The notes: generated by a model not told the origin, from the sequence alone. A DNA stretch of 64,000 bases from Thiorhodovibrio winogradskyi (GCF_036208045.1 NZ_CP121472.1:1127531-1191530), one strand, 5' to 3'. Counted from the stretch's first letter, positions 46,110-55,315 are shown. Translations and numbers: made by a program.

Positions 46110-47012
46110 TCAATCCCACCAGGGACGGCGAGCGGCAACCAACGCTTCCCAGCGGTTGTCGAAGTCATCGAGCAACCCTTGAAAATGATAGCTACGCCAG
46201 CCAATCAGGGCGCCGGCAAAGCGCTGCAGATCGCGATCCTGTGGAGTGTTCCCTAGCAGATCGTCGAGCAGGCTTTGGGTCAGTGCCAAGTCATTCATCA
46301 CGCCAAGCAGGTCCTGAATGCCTTTCATGCAGCGAATGAACTCTGCCATGTCGGTGAACAGCGGCCGGAAGAACTCTGCCGCATAGCGCAGCTTCTTGCA
46401 TTCGATGCGCAATTGATGCATCGCCGACGCGTCTTGGCGATTGACCGCACTGCCCGCATCCAGCACCCGGCGTTCCTGTTTATCGAGCAGCTTGCGTGCC
46501 CTTGCAAGGATTGGCTGTGCGAGCTTGGGTTCGGGCAGATCGAGACCCTGCTCTATCCAACGCGGGAATTCGGTGCAAAAGTGCCGGTAGGCCTCGCTTT
46601 CGAGCAGCGGCCGAACTTCGCTGGCATATACCTGCTCTCGTCGAGCCAAGGCCAGTTCGCGCAGCGCGGTCTCTCCCGGCAATGGCAATTTACCGGCGGT
46701 ATCGGCCAAGCCCTCATCAATAAAAACGTCCAGATCGCGCGCCCGCCCGAGTTGCCCGGCCAGCTGTCGCATTTGCTCGCGCCAGGCGCGCGTCTGCTCG
46801 CGATCAAGCAACGCGCGAAACAGCGACAACGCCGAGCGCATGCGTCGCAAAGCCACGCGCATCTGATGAACGCCCTCAATGTCCGTCCCGTGGCGTGCAA
46901 CTTCCTGATGGGCGAGCAGCGCCTCGAGATTGTGCCGCAGAATGACCCGAATGGCGGCGGCCACAGGCATTTCGGCGGTCAGGGGAGGGGATGATTTAAC
47001 CTTTGCTGCCAA
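46110..47012 (-). CDS. CHAD domain protein
   Basis: 300 residues, almost entirely a CHAD helical bundle: GTDIEGVHQMRVALRRMRSA with the conserved His and Arg/Lys residues, ARDLDVFIDEGL, and SAMHQLRIECKKLRYAAEFF with the second conserved His-Arg-Lys set. CHAD proteins bind polyphosphate through these basic residues; no CYTH domain is fused or adjacent. The start is TTG with a weak ribosome site; the first ATG is at residue 15. Confidence 0.85.
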   Translation of the reverse strand: MAAKVKSSPPLTAEMPVAAAIRVILRHNLEALLAHQEVARHGTDIEGVHQMRVALRRMRSALSLFRALLDREQTRAWREQMRQLAGQLGRARDLDVFIDEGLADTAGKLPLPGETALRELALARREQVYASEVRPLLESEAYRHFCTEFPRWIEQGLDLPEPKLAQPILARARKLLDKQERRVLDAGSAVNRQDASAMHQLRIECKKLRYAAEFFRPLFTDMAEFIRCMKGIQDLLGVMNDLALTQSLLDDLLGNTPQDRDLQRFAGALIGWRSYHFQGLLDDFDNRWEALVAARRPWWD

Positions 47013-47126
47013 TGCTCAAAACTTCCGCCAGATGGAAACGGGTGATAATCTGTCCCACATTAGCGCCGGGCAGCAACGACTGCAAGCTCGCGTCTTTTCA
47101 TTGACTGTTTTTCGGAGCCGCAACAC

Positions 47127-47411
47127 TTGGCACTTTTCCGCGCTTTCCATCCAAACTATCTGGTCCCAGCCTTTGCCGCGACCTTCCTCCTCAGCGGCTG
47201 CATGAACAGCGGACTACAGAAGGATCTAATTCATGTGGATTGCATGACGCCGCCTGATCCAGGCCCTTGCAAGGGCGCCTTCCCCGGGTTTTTTTACGAT
47301 TATGAAAGCAATCGCTGCCAGCGTTTTACCTACGGCGGTTGCGACGGAGCACGTCCGTTCGAGTCCATGAAGGCCTGCATCAAGGCATGCCGCGCCAAGG
47401 CCGGTCCCTAG
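47127..47411 (+). CDS. Kunitz/BPTI-type lipoprotein
   Basis: 94 residues, start TTG. Signal peptide with lipobox FLLSGC (Cys25). After a short linker one Kunitz domain: Cys39, 48, 64, 72, 84 and 88, with spacings 8, 15, 7, 11, 3 (BPTI has 8, 15, 7, 12, 3). GPCKGAFPGFFYDYESNRCQ and FTYGGC match the inhibitor loop, and the P1 residue is Lys49, as in BPTI. If folded it would inhibit trypsin-like proteases at the cell surface. Kunitz domains are rare in bacteria. The nearest genes are CHAD and SLOG genes, which give no hint. Confidence 0.8.
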   Translation: MALFRAFHPNYLVPAFAATFLLSGCMNSGLQKDLIHVDCMTPPDPGPCKGAFPGFFYDYESNRCQRFTYGGCDGARPFESMKACIKACRAKAGP

Positions 47412-47491
47412 CGCCAGCAGTCGACTTGGAAGGGCGGAATAATGCGCTTTTTTTGGGTCTGTCGCTAAATTATTGTGTCTAAGAAGACGAA

Positions 47492-48175
47492 TTGAAGTCT
47501 TCCAGCCGAATCCCTGTCGTCCGGGTGACGGAAGAATCCGAGCTCACCACGGCCAGCGCAAAGCTTGGCGTTCAAACGCCGCGTCCGGTGCTGGTGCTGG
47601 TCGGCGCGGCAGCAAGCCTTGACCCAGAGCTTGCCGAGTGCGTATTGCCACTCTTTACGCAGACGGTTGTGCCCATCATCGCGCAATGCGGCGCCCTTGC
47701 CATTGACGGTGGCACGGATTATGGTGTGATGGCACTGCTCGGGCGTGCCAGAGGTCGCGCGGGAGTTGATTTCCCGCTGCTTGGCGTGGCAGCCAGTGGG
47801 ACTCTGGCCCCGCCGGCGGGAGACGCCGCACAGGGCGCGCGACTCAACCCAGACCATAGCGGTTATCTCTTGGTACCGGGCAACCACTGGGGTGATGAGG
47901 TACCTTGGATCAGCGCCTTGGCAACCACCATCGCCGGTGACGCGGGCTCGGTCACCCTTGCCATTGGTGGCGGAGCCATTACTGAACGCGATATAGCGAC
48001 CAGCCTCGCCAGTGGCCGCCCCACCATCTTGCTAACCGAAACCGGTCCGTTGAGTGAGCGCCTCAGGCGACAACCTCTGCCCGGGTTGCGGTTCATCCCC
48101 TTCTCCCAAGCCGCCGAGCGACTTGCCAAAGAAGTTCCACCGCTGCTGCGGCCAGGTCAGACAGTGGGCGACTGA
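47492..48175 (+). CDS. SLOG/LSDAT-domain protein (TRPM-type SLOG)
   Basis: 227 residues from a TTG start. VGAAASLDPELAECVLPLF, then CGALAIDGGTDYGVMALLGR, GVAASGTLAPPAGDAAQGAR with LNPDHSGYLLVPGNHWGDEV, and VTLAIGGGAITERDIATSLA. This order matches the prokaryotic LSDAT/SLOG family, related to the ADP-ribose-type ligand domain of TRPM channels. Probably senses or processes a nucleotide-derived ligand. No partner gene is visible. Confidence 0.65.
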   Translation: MKSSSRIPVVRVTEESELTTASAKLGVQTPRPVLVLVGAAASLDPELAECVLPLFTQTVVPIIAQCGALAIDGGTDYGVMALLGRARGRAGVDFPLLGVAASGTLAPPAGDAAQGARLNPDHSGYLLVPGNHWGDEVPWISALATTIAGDAGSVTLAIGGGAITERDIATSLASGRPTILLTETGPLSERLRRQPLPGLRFIPFSQAAERLAKEVPPLLRPGQTVGD

Positions 48176-48230
48176 ACTGATCGCCGGCGTCTTCGTGTCT
48201 AGATGATTTATTTCGTGGATGACGCGCCTC

Positions 48231-48791
48231 TCAATCCTCCCGCAACAGCGCCAGCACCCGGTCATGTCCCTCGGCAGCAGCCCAGTCGGCCGCGGTGCGT
48301 CCCTCATGATCCGGCAGGGTTTTGTCCGCGCCGGCGCGCACCAGGGCATCAACGGCTTGCGCATGACCGCGCTTGGCTGCCCAGATGAGCGCGGTAAAAC
48401 CCTGGGTGTTTTCCTGATGGTCAATCATGGCACCCCGCGCCAGCAAGGCTTCGACCACCCGGGCGTGGTTGTTGGAAGCCGCAAGCAGGAGCGCGGTATA
48501 GTCACCCGTATCGGCGGCGTCCACCACGGCTCCCGCATCCAGCAAAGAGCGCACTGCATCCAAGTGTCCATTGACAGCCGCTTTCATCAGCGGCGTCCAC
48601 TGGCAGGCATCGCGGTAATTGGGCTCTGCCCGCCGGCCGAGCAAGGCGTTCAGCGCCTGAGTATCGCCGCTCTCGGCAAGCTGCAGGAGTTCCGCGCCTG
48701 ACTCTGTTGTATTGTCACCGCAGCCAGCAACAGCAGCGAGAGCACACCCGAGTAAAACGCGCTTTGGCAAGCGAAAAGTCTTGTGTTTCAT
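48231..48791 (-). CDS. ankyrin-repeat lipoprotein
   Basis: A 186-residue protein. Signal peptide with lipobox VAGC (Cys24), then four to five ankyrin repeats: TPLMKAAVNGHLDAVRSLLD with AGAVVDAADTGDYTALLLAA, GFTALIWAAKRGHAQAVDAL with VRAGADKTLPDHEGRTAADW. The repeats are a protein-binding scaffold, lipid-anchored in the periplasm. Start at 48791 (MKHKTFRLPKRVLLG). Confidence 0.85.
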   Translation of the reverse strand: MKHKTFRLPKRVLLGCALAAVAGCGDNTTESGAELLQLAESGDTQALNALLGRRAEPNYRDACQWTPLMKAAVNGHLDAVRSLLDAGAVVDAADTGDYTALLLAASNNHARVVEALLARGAMIDHQENTQGFTALIWAAKRGHAQAVDALVRAGADKTLPDHEGRTAADWAAAEGHDRVLALLRED

Positions 48792-48924
48792 CAGCGCGAG
48801 ACTGCCCGCTTGCGCCTCGCCGGGCAATGATGGAACGCAACGACGCCTGGCCGCCATCGCTAATCTCTGCCTGAACCGCAACCTGTCCAAGCTGGCTTGG
48901 CGGGTTGCGGCCGCTGCAGCCGGC

Positions 48925-49704
48925 TCACTGTGCTATGCGACAGCCCTCGCTATCGCAACGCACCAAAAGCGCCGAGCGGTTGTCGCAACTGACCCGATGG
49001 ACTTCATGGCCAGTCGCGTCGCTTTCAGCGCGGTCGCCGAAAAGTGTGGCTCCGCGTTCAGATACCTGACAGCCGTACTGACCGGCAAGTCTTTCCGCCT
49101 CGTAAGACCACTGGCCAGTCACGGGCGATGCCTGCTCGGAGGCAGCCGCGCGCGCGACCGCTGGCCGGCGTGGAGCCTGTCTCCGACCTCCCCGGATGCT
49201 CATTTCAAGAGCTTGTGGCTGGCGGCTAGGGCGACCACCCAAGGCAAATTCTTCCCACTGTTGGCGCAGTGAACCCAGGGCGTTTTCGAGATTGACACGG
49301 TAATTTTGGGTTACATCGCGCTGAACCTCGGCTCTGGTCCCTGGCGAGCGAATCTCCGTTGCCGCCAAGGAGACAAGCACGCCCCCCGCATCCCGTATGA
49401 AATCGGCACGAATACGCAACAGCACCGGAACGGGCGGCGCATCGGCACCACCACCCACGTCTCGGGATTCGTGAATAAGGGTCTCAAAAACGCTGTGGTC
49501 TCGCTGACTCACCGCCACCTGCCAGCCTTTGGTCAGCGCGGCATCAAGCGCCAGCCCCTTCGCGCGAGGAACATTGGCCTGATCCAGGTAGACGCGCGGT
49601 GGTTCATAGGTAGACAGGGGCGGATTCGCCAGCGCGCCATGACTTGACAGCCCAGGCAGCAGGACAGGCAACAACCACAGGAGAGTGGGGAGACAGCGTG
49701 CCAT
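48925..49704 (-). CDS. exported protein of a paralogous pair (A)
   Basis: A 259-residue protein with a signal peptide (LPTLLWLLPVLLPGLSSHGA LA). Residues about 45-130 resemble a lipoprotein assembly-type alpha/beta fold (ALDAALTKGWQVAVSQRDHS). The C-terminal 60 residues carry a small Cys domain: GQWSYEAERLAGQYGCQVSE, GATLFGD..., VHRVSCDNRSALLVRCDSEG CRIAQ. The next upstream gene ends in the same domain (TWAYYAEGFAERQGCEVTSN ... CQDGVCGSIR). Function unknown. Confidence 0.65.
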   Translation of the reverse strand: MARCLPTLLWLLPVLLPGLSSHGALANPPLSTYEPPRVYLDQANVPRAKGLALDAALTKGWQVAVSQRDHSVFETLIHESRDVGGGADAPPVPVLLRIRADFIRDAGGVLVSLAATEIRSPGTRAEVQRDVTQNYRVNLENALGSLRQQWEEFALGGRPSRQPQALEMSIRGGRRQAPRRPAVARAAASEQASPVTGQWSYEAERLAGQYGCQVSERGATLFGDRAESDATGHEVHRVSCDNRSALLVRCDSEGCRIAQ

Positions 49705-49722
49705 CGCGAAAGCAAGCCCAAG

Positions 49723-50808
49723 CTATCGAATCGACCCGCAGACGCCGTCCTGACACTTCAGCAGAAGGTTCGGACCATTGCGGCAAGCAACCTCGTGCAG
49801 TTCAAAGGTGGGGTTCTTCTGCAACAAGACAGCACCATTGCTGGTCACTTCACAACCCTGTCGTTCCGCGAAACCCTCGGCATAGTAAGCCCAAGTGCCC
49901 GTGCGAGCACCAGTATTGAGCACCAGCATCTGATTTTGTCCGGCTGCGCTGTTGTCATCTGTCGCGCGTCTGACGATTGTCGATTCCACGGTTTCAGCAG
50001 AAGCATCGGCGACTTGCTGGGTCTGGGGCTGGTTTCGCTCCGGCTCCGGCTCCTGTTCCTGATTCAGATGCAGGTTCTGATCTGGGGCGGCAGTTGCTCC
50101 ATCTTCGGATGCAACCTCCGCGCGCTCAGCTCCATCGATAGCGGACTCAGTCGCAACTCTTGCAACCTGCGCCTGCTCCGCGGCACTGGGATCAGTGATG
50201 TCATCTGGCGCGGGCCGCGGTGTTTCCGGCACCGGTGCGGCCGAGGCCAGTCGATGCCCGGTCGCCAGCCAAGCGCTTTGCAATGAACTCAAGGAGATGG
50301 CCAAAGCATCCTGGTAATCATCCGTATACTCAATGCGTTTTTCGCTCTCAGTGCCGGGGTTCACAATCACAAATGCACGCAAACCAACCTCGGTACCAAG
50401 GTCGTGCTGCTCAAAGTCGACACTGACCTGTACCTTTGGCGCTGGCCCGTCAGGTAAAGCACCAAGCGCGATCGCCTGCGGCGAAGTATGAGAAAGGCCC
50501 CGTTCCAACTTTAAGCCTTGCTGCGCGGATTCTGATTCGTCGGCAACAGAGACAAGGGTCCAGCCTTTGCTGCGTGCCGAGGCCATCGCGATCGAGCGCG
50601 CTGCGTCAATCCCGGCGCCTTGCAGGACAGTGCTGGGCTGACCCTTCATGGTACTGTAAGCGCCAGAACTGCTGGGCGTTGTTGCGCAACCACCGCCAAG
50701 GAGAGCAAGGGCAAGCAACAAGGCTGCCGGGGCAATACCCAATGCCCGTCTGACGATCCACGCATGGATCAAGCCATGCTTGGCTTCGGCGATCGCATCA
50801 ACGCTCAT
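49723..50808 (-). CDS. lipoprotein of the same paralogous pair (B)
   Basis: 361 residues from MSVDAIAEAKHGL (GGGGTGATT ribosome site). Lipobox LALLGGGC (Cys41) after a long basic n-region. The N-terminal domain (IDAARSIAMASARSKGWTLV) is the counterpart of AALTKGWQVAV in protein A, and the C-terminal Cys domain matches as well. Between them is an acidic, Gln/Glu-rich disordered stretch (residues 200-300, including LHLNQEQEPEPERNQPQTQQ). It lies 18 bases upstream of A, so the two form an operon. Function unknown. Confidence 0.65.
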   Translation of the reverse strand: MSVDAIAEAKHGLIHAWIVRRALGIAPAALLLALALLGGGCATTPSSSGAYSTMKGQPSTVLQGAGIDAARSIAMASARSKGWTLVSVADESESAQQGLKLERGLSHTSPQAIALGALPDGPAPKVQVSVDFEQHDLGTEVGLRAFVIVNPGTESEKRIEYTDDYQDALAISLSSLQSAWLATGHRLASAAPVPETPRPAPDDITDPSAAEQAQVARVATESAIDGAERAEVASEDGATAAPDQNLHLNQEQEPEPERNQPQTQQVADASAETVESTIVRRATDDNSAAGQNQMLVLNTGARTGTWAYYAEGFAERQGCEVTSNGAVLLQKNPTFELHEVACRNGPNLLLKCQDGVCGSIR

Positions 50809-50904
50809 GCGCGAATCACCCCAGCCCGCCTTCAGCCTGGTTATACTTGGCTCTCGAGCCGAACCGTCGCACGTACCGACAGACATAACGCCACACATCC
50901 CTAG

Positions 50905-51164
50905 CTTGCTTCAAGCGCCCGATCTTAGCACACCAGAACTCGCACCTGAGTCATAGGGTCGCTTGAAGTCGCAGCCCATGGCTAGGGATAAAGCTCGGAG
51001 TTCTGATTCATCCACGCCAAACTCCGCGGCCAAATTCTTCGCTCAATTCGTCCCGAGTCTCTTAGGCTACCGAGATCCGCCGATGCCGCGCGATTGCGAA
51101 TCTTCATTGCCACGCCACCGCCAATCCCTACAATTACGCTCAATTATTAAAGCCTTCCAACTGG
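50905..51164. other. 260-bp spacer, no gene seen
   Basis: Divergent region between the lipoprotein operon and the channel gene. It should carry both promoters; CAATTACGCTCAATTATTAAAG near 51129 is the AT-rich part. Confidence 0.3.
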
Positions 51165-52247
51165 ATGTTCGCCATGACTGCCATCCCAATGTCACCACCA
51201 GCTTCCGCGGCAGCTTCGTCTTCGCGGCCATTGCCAACACAGACAACCGCAAAATCAAGAGTAAAGCCAACGGCGGAGGCAAGCGCGCGGCAGGCCTCCG
51301 GTCGGCTGCCTTTCATGCCAATTTCATTCTTTGCTATTGTCATGGGCCTGACCGGTCTCACCATTGCCTGGGAAAAAGCCCAACATGTCTTCTCACGTGA
51401 TATCGGCATTACTATCTGGCTGGTTGTATTAAGCTCAATTGCCTTCACGGTGATTGGCCTGTTTTATACCGCCAAGCTCATACTTTATCGCAAAGCCGTG
51501 GTTTCCGAACTGCGTCATCCAGTCAAGTTGAATTTTTTCCCGACCATTTCAATCAGCTTGCTGTTGCTGGCTATTGCCTATTTGGCCATCAATCCCGCCA
51601 TCAGCCGCCCACTATGGATGGCAGGCACTCTACTGCATTTGTTCTTCACGCTCTATGTGGTCAGCGTTTGGATGCACCACGAGCATTTCGAGGTCCATCA
51701 CATGAACCCAGCCTGGTTTATTCCCGCCGTCGGCAATGTTCTGGTGCCAGTGGCAGGGGTTCCGCTTGGGTTTGTTGATGTATCCTGGTTCTTTTTCAGC
51801 ACCGGCATGGTCTTCTGGGGCATGCTGATGACCATTGTGTTTTATCGCATTTTATTTCACAACCCAATCGACGACCGTCTGATGCCAACGCTGTTCATTC
51901 TGATCGCGCCACCGGCGGTTGGCTTTATTGCCTACACTCGCCTGACTGGTGATATCGATACCATTGCACGGCTGCTCTACTTTAGCGGACTTTTTCTCAC
52001 CTTGCTGCTATTCACCCAGGTGGGTCGATTTGCCAAGCTGGAATTCTTTCTGTCCTGGTGGGCCTATTCATTCCCCTTGGCGGCCATCTGTATTGCCAGT
52101 CTAGTGTTCTATGAAATGACAGACAAACTTGCTTTCGGCTATATTGGCGCGGGTCTTCTGCTCATTGTCAGCAGCGTGGTCTGCTTGTTAATGATCAAAA
52201 CCATCGTCGCTATCAGCAAGCATCGCATCTGTTTGCCTGGGCATTGA
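51165..52247 (+). CDS. SLAC1-family anion channel / TDT transporter
   Basis: 360 residues. A Ser/Ala-rich N-terminal tail (1-45) precedes about ten membrane helices, starting PFMPISFFAIVMGLTGLTIA (family PxSFFxxxMG signature). Helices include FYTAKLILYRKAVVSELRHP and WMHHEHFEVHHMNPAWFIPA, then VGNVLVPVAGVPLGF and WFFFSTGMVFWGMLMTIVFY, with a Phe near the pore (LLFTQVGRFAKLEFF). TehA/SLAC1 proteins form trimeric anion channels; the ion is unknown. Transcribed with the small protein that follows. Confidence 0.85.
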   Translation: MFAMTAIPMSPPASAAASSSRPLPTQTTAKSRVKPTAEASARQASGRLPFMPISFFAIVMGLTGLTIAWEKAQHVFSRDIGITIWLVVLSSIAFTVIGLFYTAKLILYRKAVVSELRHPVKLNFFPTISISLLLLAIAYLAINPAISRPLWMAGTLLHLFFTLYVVSVWMHHEHFEVHHMNPAWFIPAVGNVLVPVAGVPLGFVDVSWFFFSTGMVFWGMLMTIVFYRILFHNPIDDRLMPTLFILIAPPAVGFIAYTRLTGDIDTIARLLYFSGLFLTLLLFTQVGRFAKLEFFLSWWAYSFPLAAICIASLVFYEMTDKLAFGYIGAGLLLIVSSVVCLLMIKTIVAISKHRICLPGH

Positions 52248-52327
52248 CACCTTCGTTCTTTACTGAAAGAAGCCGGCAATTTTCAAACCGGCGTTTTCAA
52301 CCAATTCACCGCATTGGAGGCTGACAC

Positions 52328-52741
52328 ATGAAACAAACCCTGCTGCAGGAAAAATACCCCGTCTACACCCTTGAAACCAAGAAAAGCGAAACTCCCTTTC
52401 AAAATGTCGATGAAATTATCGACAACCTAAAAACCCGCGTTGAAGAGCACCCGAAGGCGTGCTTCATCGCGATTTTCGATCACCACCAGCACACCAGCAA
52501 CATGCCCGGTGGGGAAATTGCCAAGGACATCACCGCGGCCAAGCACATTGTTTTCTGCTTTGGCACTCACCTGCCCAATCCTCATGTCATGGCGGTGCGC
52601 CCCCGTTCGATTGGCGTTGTTGAACAGGGCGACGAATTCGTCATCAGCTTTCTGGAGGCGCCCATGCCACTTGCCAACAATGCCATGGAATCCTGGGTTC
52701 GCGCCCTGGTGGACTCACCTCAACCTGCAACCGCTGGTTAG
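52328..52741 (+). CDS. conserved small protein of unknown function (DUF6858-like)
   Basis: A 137-residue protein: MKQTLLQEKYPVYTLETKKS, VDEIIDNLKTRVEEHPKACF, IAIFDHHQHTSNMPGGEIAK, and IVFCFGTHLPNPHVMAVRPR. The conserved His cluster (FDHHQHT) could bind a metal. I believe it matches a DUF6858-type family but that needs a search. It lies 80 bases after the SLAC1-type gene with its own ribosome site (GGAGG). Confidence 0.6.
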   Translation: MKQTLLQEKYPVYTLETKKSETPFQNVDEIIDNLKTRVEEHPKACFIAIFDHHQHTSNMPGGEIAKDITAAKHIVFCFGTHLPNPHVMAVRPRSIGVVEQGDEFVISFLEAPMPLANNAMESWVRALVDSPQPATAG

Positions 52742-52978
52742 GCCTGTCGCAACCTCCGACCTGGCCCAGATCCTACCTAGCTAAGGTCCGATCTGGCACC
52801 AGCGGACTCGGCGGTATTTTCCTTTAACACCCAGTCCCGTCACGGAAGATGCGATTTCAGGTATTGACGCCATTCTTGCTCGCACGTATCATCTCCGCTC
52901 TTAGCTTTCGCGACTTCTCGAAGCCGTTCAAATAGGACGGCTCTTGAATGCGCTGGAACTTTCGCCGGGTTGAAAAAC

Positions 52979-53055
52979 CGGGGTATAGCGCAGTCTGGTA
53001 GCGCGCCTGCTTTGGGAGCAGGATGTCGGGGGTTCGAATCCCTCTACCCCGACCA
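52979..53055 (+). tRNA. tRNA-Pro (TGG)
   Basis: 77 nt with encoded CCA. Acceptor CGGGGTA/TACCCCG, anticodon loop TGG in CTGCTTTGGGAGCAG, T-loop GGTTCGAATCC. Confidence 0.95.
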
Positions 53056-53146
53056 TGTTCGCAGGCCCTGCATTTTTCGCTCCCCACGCGGGGCAATCAT
53101 CAGACCGCTAATTAACAAATTTGGGCAGGTACCCAAGGCTCAGCTG

Positions 53147-53223
<77 letters not shown>

Positions 53224-53259
53224 ATACGGTCGTTGATGCGGCCTTTTCAGCGTAACAAT

Positions 53260-53336
53260 GGTGGACGTAGCTCAGTTGGTAGAGCACAGGATTGTGGCTC
53301 CTGTGGTCGTGGGTTCGATTCCCATCGTCCACCCCA
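53260..53336 (+). tRNA. tRNA-His (GTG)
   Basis: 77 nt counting G-1 opposite C73. Anticodon GTG in CAGGATTGTGGCTCCTG; acceptor GTGGACG/CGTCCAC, CCA encoded. Confidence 0.95.
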
Positions 53337-53358
53337 CCACCAAAAAAATGCACCTAAA

Positions 53359-53434
53359 GGGCCGTTAGCTCAGCTGGTAGAGCAGGGGACTCTTAATCCC
53401 TTGGTCGAAGGTTCGAATCCTTCACGGCCCACCA
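53359..53434 (+). tRNA. tRNA-Lys (CTT)
   Basis: 76 nt with CCA. Anticodon CTT in GGGGACTCTTAATCCCT; acceptor GGGCCGT/ACGGCCC. Last gene of the array, and its 3' end borders the decayed island. Confidence 0.95.
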
Positions 53435-53893
53435 AGAAAATCAGCGGCTTAGCTTCAATCGGGGTTAAGCCGTTTTGTTTTTCAGTGCCTCGGGGTAACG
53501 CTGGGGGTAACATTCTGGAAGCCTTAGGCGTCGTTCGAAACTGATTCTTGCATTGCTCCAGCAGCCAGGAAACCACCGAGGAGGCATCCGCTGAAGTTAG
53601 TGAGATGTAGCCTTTTGTAGCCTCGGCCCGGCAGCGCGAGCGATGCTTGCAGAGAAGCATCGAGACTAAGGTTTTCTAGCCAGCTCTCCCGGCGCGGCCT
53701 GGGTGCAAGCGGCAAGATGGCTATTCCAACGTCCTCCCCATGTCCGAGCGGTAAAGGCAATGATCGTTGCAATTCCCCAAAACGGGAAAAACCGCTGCTA
53801 ATCCTTTTCACCGCGTCTAGCGAAAACCGGCAATGGTCCTAGTTCATGCTCGACCAGTGCTTGCCGATGCCCGGATTTGTCCATCGCCCAAGA
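53435..53893. other. 459 bp after tRNA-Lys without a recognisable gene
   Basis: Starts AAGAAAATCAGCGGCTTAGC and contains GGGGTAACGCTGGGGGTAAC. No open frame resembles an integrase or another known protein. Likely eroded island sequence. Confidence 0.4.
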
Positions 53894-54392
53894 TCAGCCC
53901 GCAGCAGCTTTGTGGCGCGGTGCCCACTTAGGTTTGGTCGTTACTGTGACAGGATCGTGACGCTTTAGCCTGTCCAGTTCCAAGACGGTGGCGCTGTATT
54001 TATCTCCGAGGCTGTCATTCACCGTGACCAGCTCTTGAGCGCGATCCTCAAGACGCCTGACCTCGTGAGCATGAGCCTTTTCCATGCGCGCAATCTTCAC
54101 GTCTGGGGCGGCCAGCTCTTTGTTGGTCTGACTGAGATCAGCATTAACCAGCGCCACGCGGGGGCAGGCGTTGTCACGGTAACAGGTTCGAGCATGCCGC
54201 CGATGCGTTCCAGCGGCGCCCGAGCGGCCAATTCCAGAGCAACTGGGTTCGGCTCTTTGCCTGCCGCCCGGGTGATGGCATCGATCAGTTGTGCCTTGCT
54301 CGCGGATGCGAATGCAGTCGCATCGGTGCTAGCCAGCAGCGCCTTGACTCGCTCGCGCAGCTTGGCCTGTCTCTTTGCAGAAGTGGTGCCAA
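53894..54392 (-). pseudogene. frameshifted coiled-coil protein gene
   Basis: The upstream part (54159-54392) reads AKRQAKLRERVKALLASTDA then KAQLIDAITRAAGKEPNPVA to VTVTTPAP. A single-base shift near 54155 leads into VALVNADLSQTNKELAAPDV, then KAHAHEVRRLEDRAQELVTV and LELDRLKRHDPVTVTTKPKW to a stop. A helical protein of unknown family, disrupted. Confidence 0.5.
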
Positions 54393-54447
54393 TGTCTCAT
54401 CCTCGGGTTGTCACTTGGTCCCGCTTACCCACCCCACCCCTGCCGCA

Positions 54448-54662
54448 TCAAATTCTCGACATCACGGCGGGCCAGCACGGTCGGCAGTCGCGACATTTGG
54501 CAGCACGGGCGGCATCGCTCGGTTTAATGTTGTCGTTGTAGCGCAGGTCAAAGCCGGTGGCCTGGCGGTGCTCCGCGATGTACTGGTCCATCTTCTCGCC
54601 CAGGGTTTCGAGGTCGTCGATCCAGTCGTCGCGGATGGTGTCGGGCAGGCCGCCGACAGTGA
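54448..54662 (-). pseudogene. 3' fragment of an unrecognised gene
   Basis: Frame reading LPDTIRDDWIDDLETLGEKM, then DQYIAEHRQATGFDLRYNDN and KPSDAARAAKCRDCRPCW to a stop. Well-formed protein sequence with two CxxC-type pairs, but I do not know the family. Its 5' side joins the IS1380-like transposase relic after FDELKN. Confidence 0.45.
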
Positions 54663-54667
54663 TTTTT

Positions 54668-55290
54668 CAGCTCGTCAAACGGATTTTCGGCATCGGCGCG
54701 GTGGCGATAGAGCTGAGCGACGGTGAGGATCTCATTGGCGAGTGAAGTGATAAACAAGTCGTGCTCATAGACCACCTTCTCCTCGGTCAATTCAGCGAAG
54801 CTCAGCTGCAGTTGATCGGAATTGCGCTCATCGACGACGCCGACGTCGGTCTTGATCCGTCGGCGCAACACGATGGCACGGCGGTGGTGGCCCCAGCCCT
54901 GCAAGCGCAGCGGAGTTTCCGCGCCTTGGCAACCGTCGCCGGCATCGCACCAGTCTACCTCGCGCATCAGTCGCTCGATGCTTTGCTTGACGCCCTTGGT
55001 CATGCGAGGCTTAAACAGGAATGGCACACCTTCCTGCTCGGCACGCGCCCCGATTCCAAAGAGGGGTTGACCTCGGTGCCCAGTCGCGATCCCCCCGGAT
55101 CAGCGATGGCCATCATGCGCGAGGCAACCGACCCAGGAGTTCCCACAAGCCAGGTGCGCTGTATTTCGAGTTACTTTCGTTGCCTGGTTTGACCTCGACC
55201 TCCAACACCAAGCGCAAACCGGCAATGAAATAGGTGTGGTAGGTATGCGATGGGCGGCCAGGCTTGTGTGGGTTATAGCCTTTAACCGCC
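54668..55290 (-). pseudogene. IS1380-like transposase, truncated and frameshifted
   Basis: Reads GYNPHKPGRPSHTYHTYFIA then GLRLVLEVEVKPGNESNSKY and APGLWELLGRLPR, a frame break, then FKPRMTKGVKQSIERLMREV and RRAIVLRRRIKTDVGVVDER, ending AQLYRHRADAENPFDELKN. The order and the final RADxENxFDELKN box match IS1380/IS4-group DDE transposases. Several shifts; dead. Confidence 0.7.
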
Positions 55291-55315
55291 CGTTCCTGAT
55301 GACCCCTGCTTGAGA

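Noticed and set aside
53435-53893. Integrase gene after tRNA-Lys
   Set aside because: No tyrosine-recombinase motif or long frame seen; the link to an integrated island is therefore only inferred.
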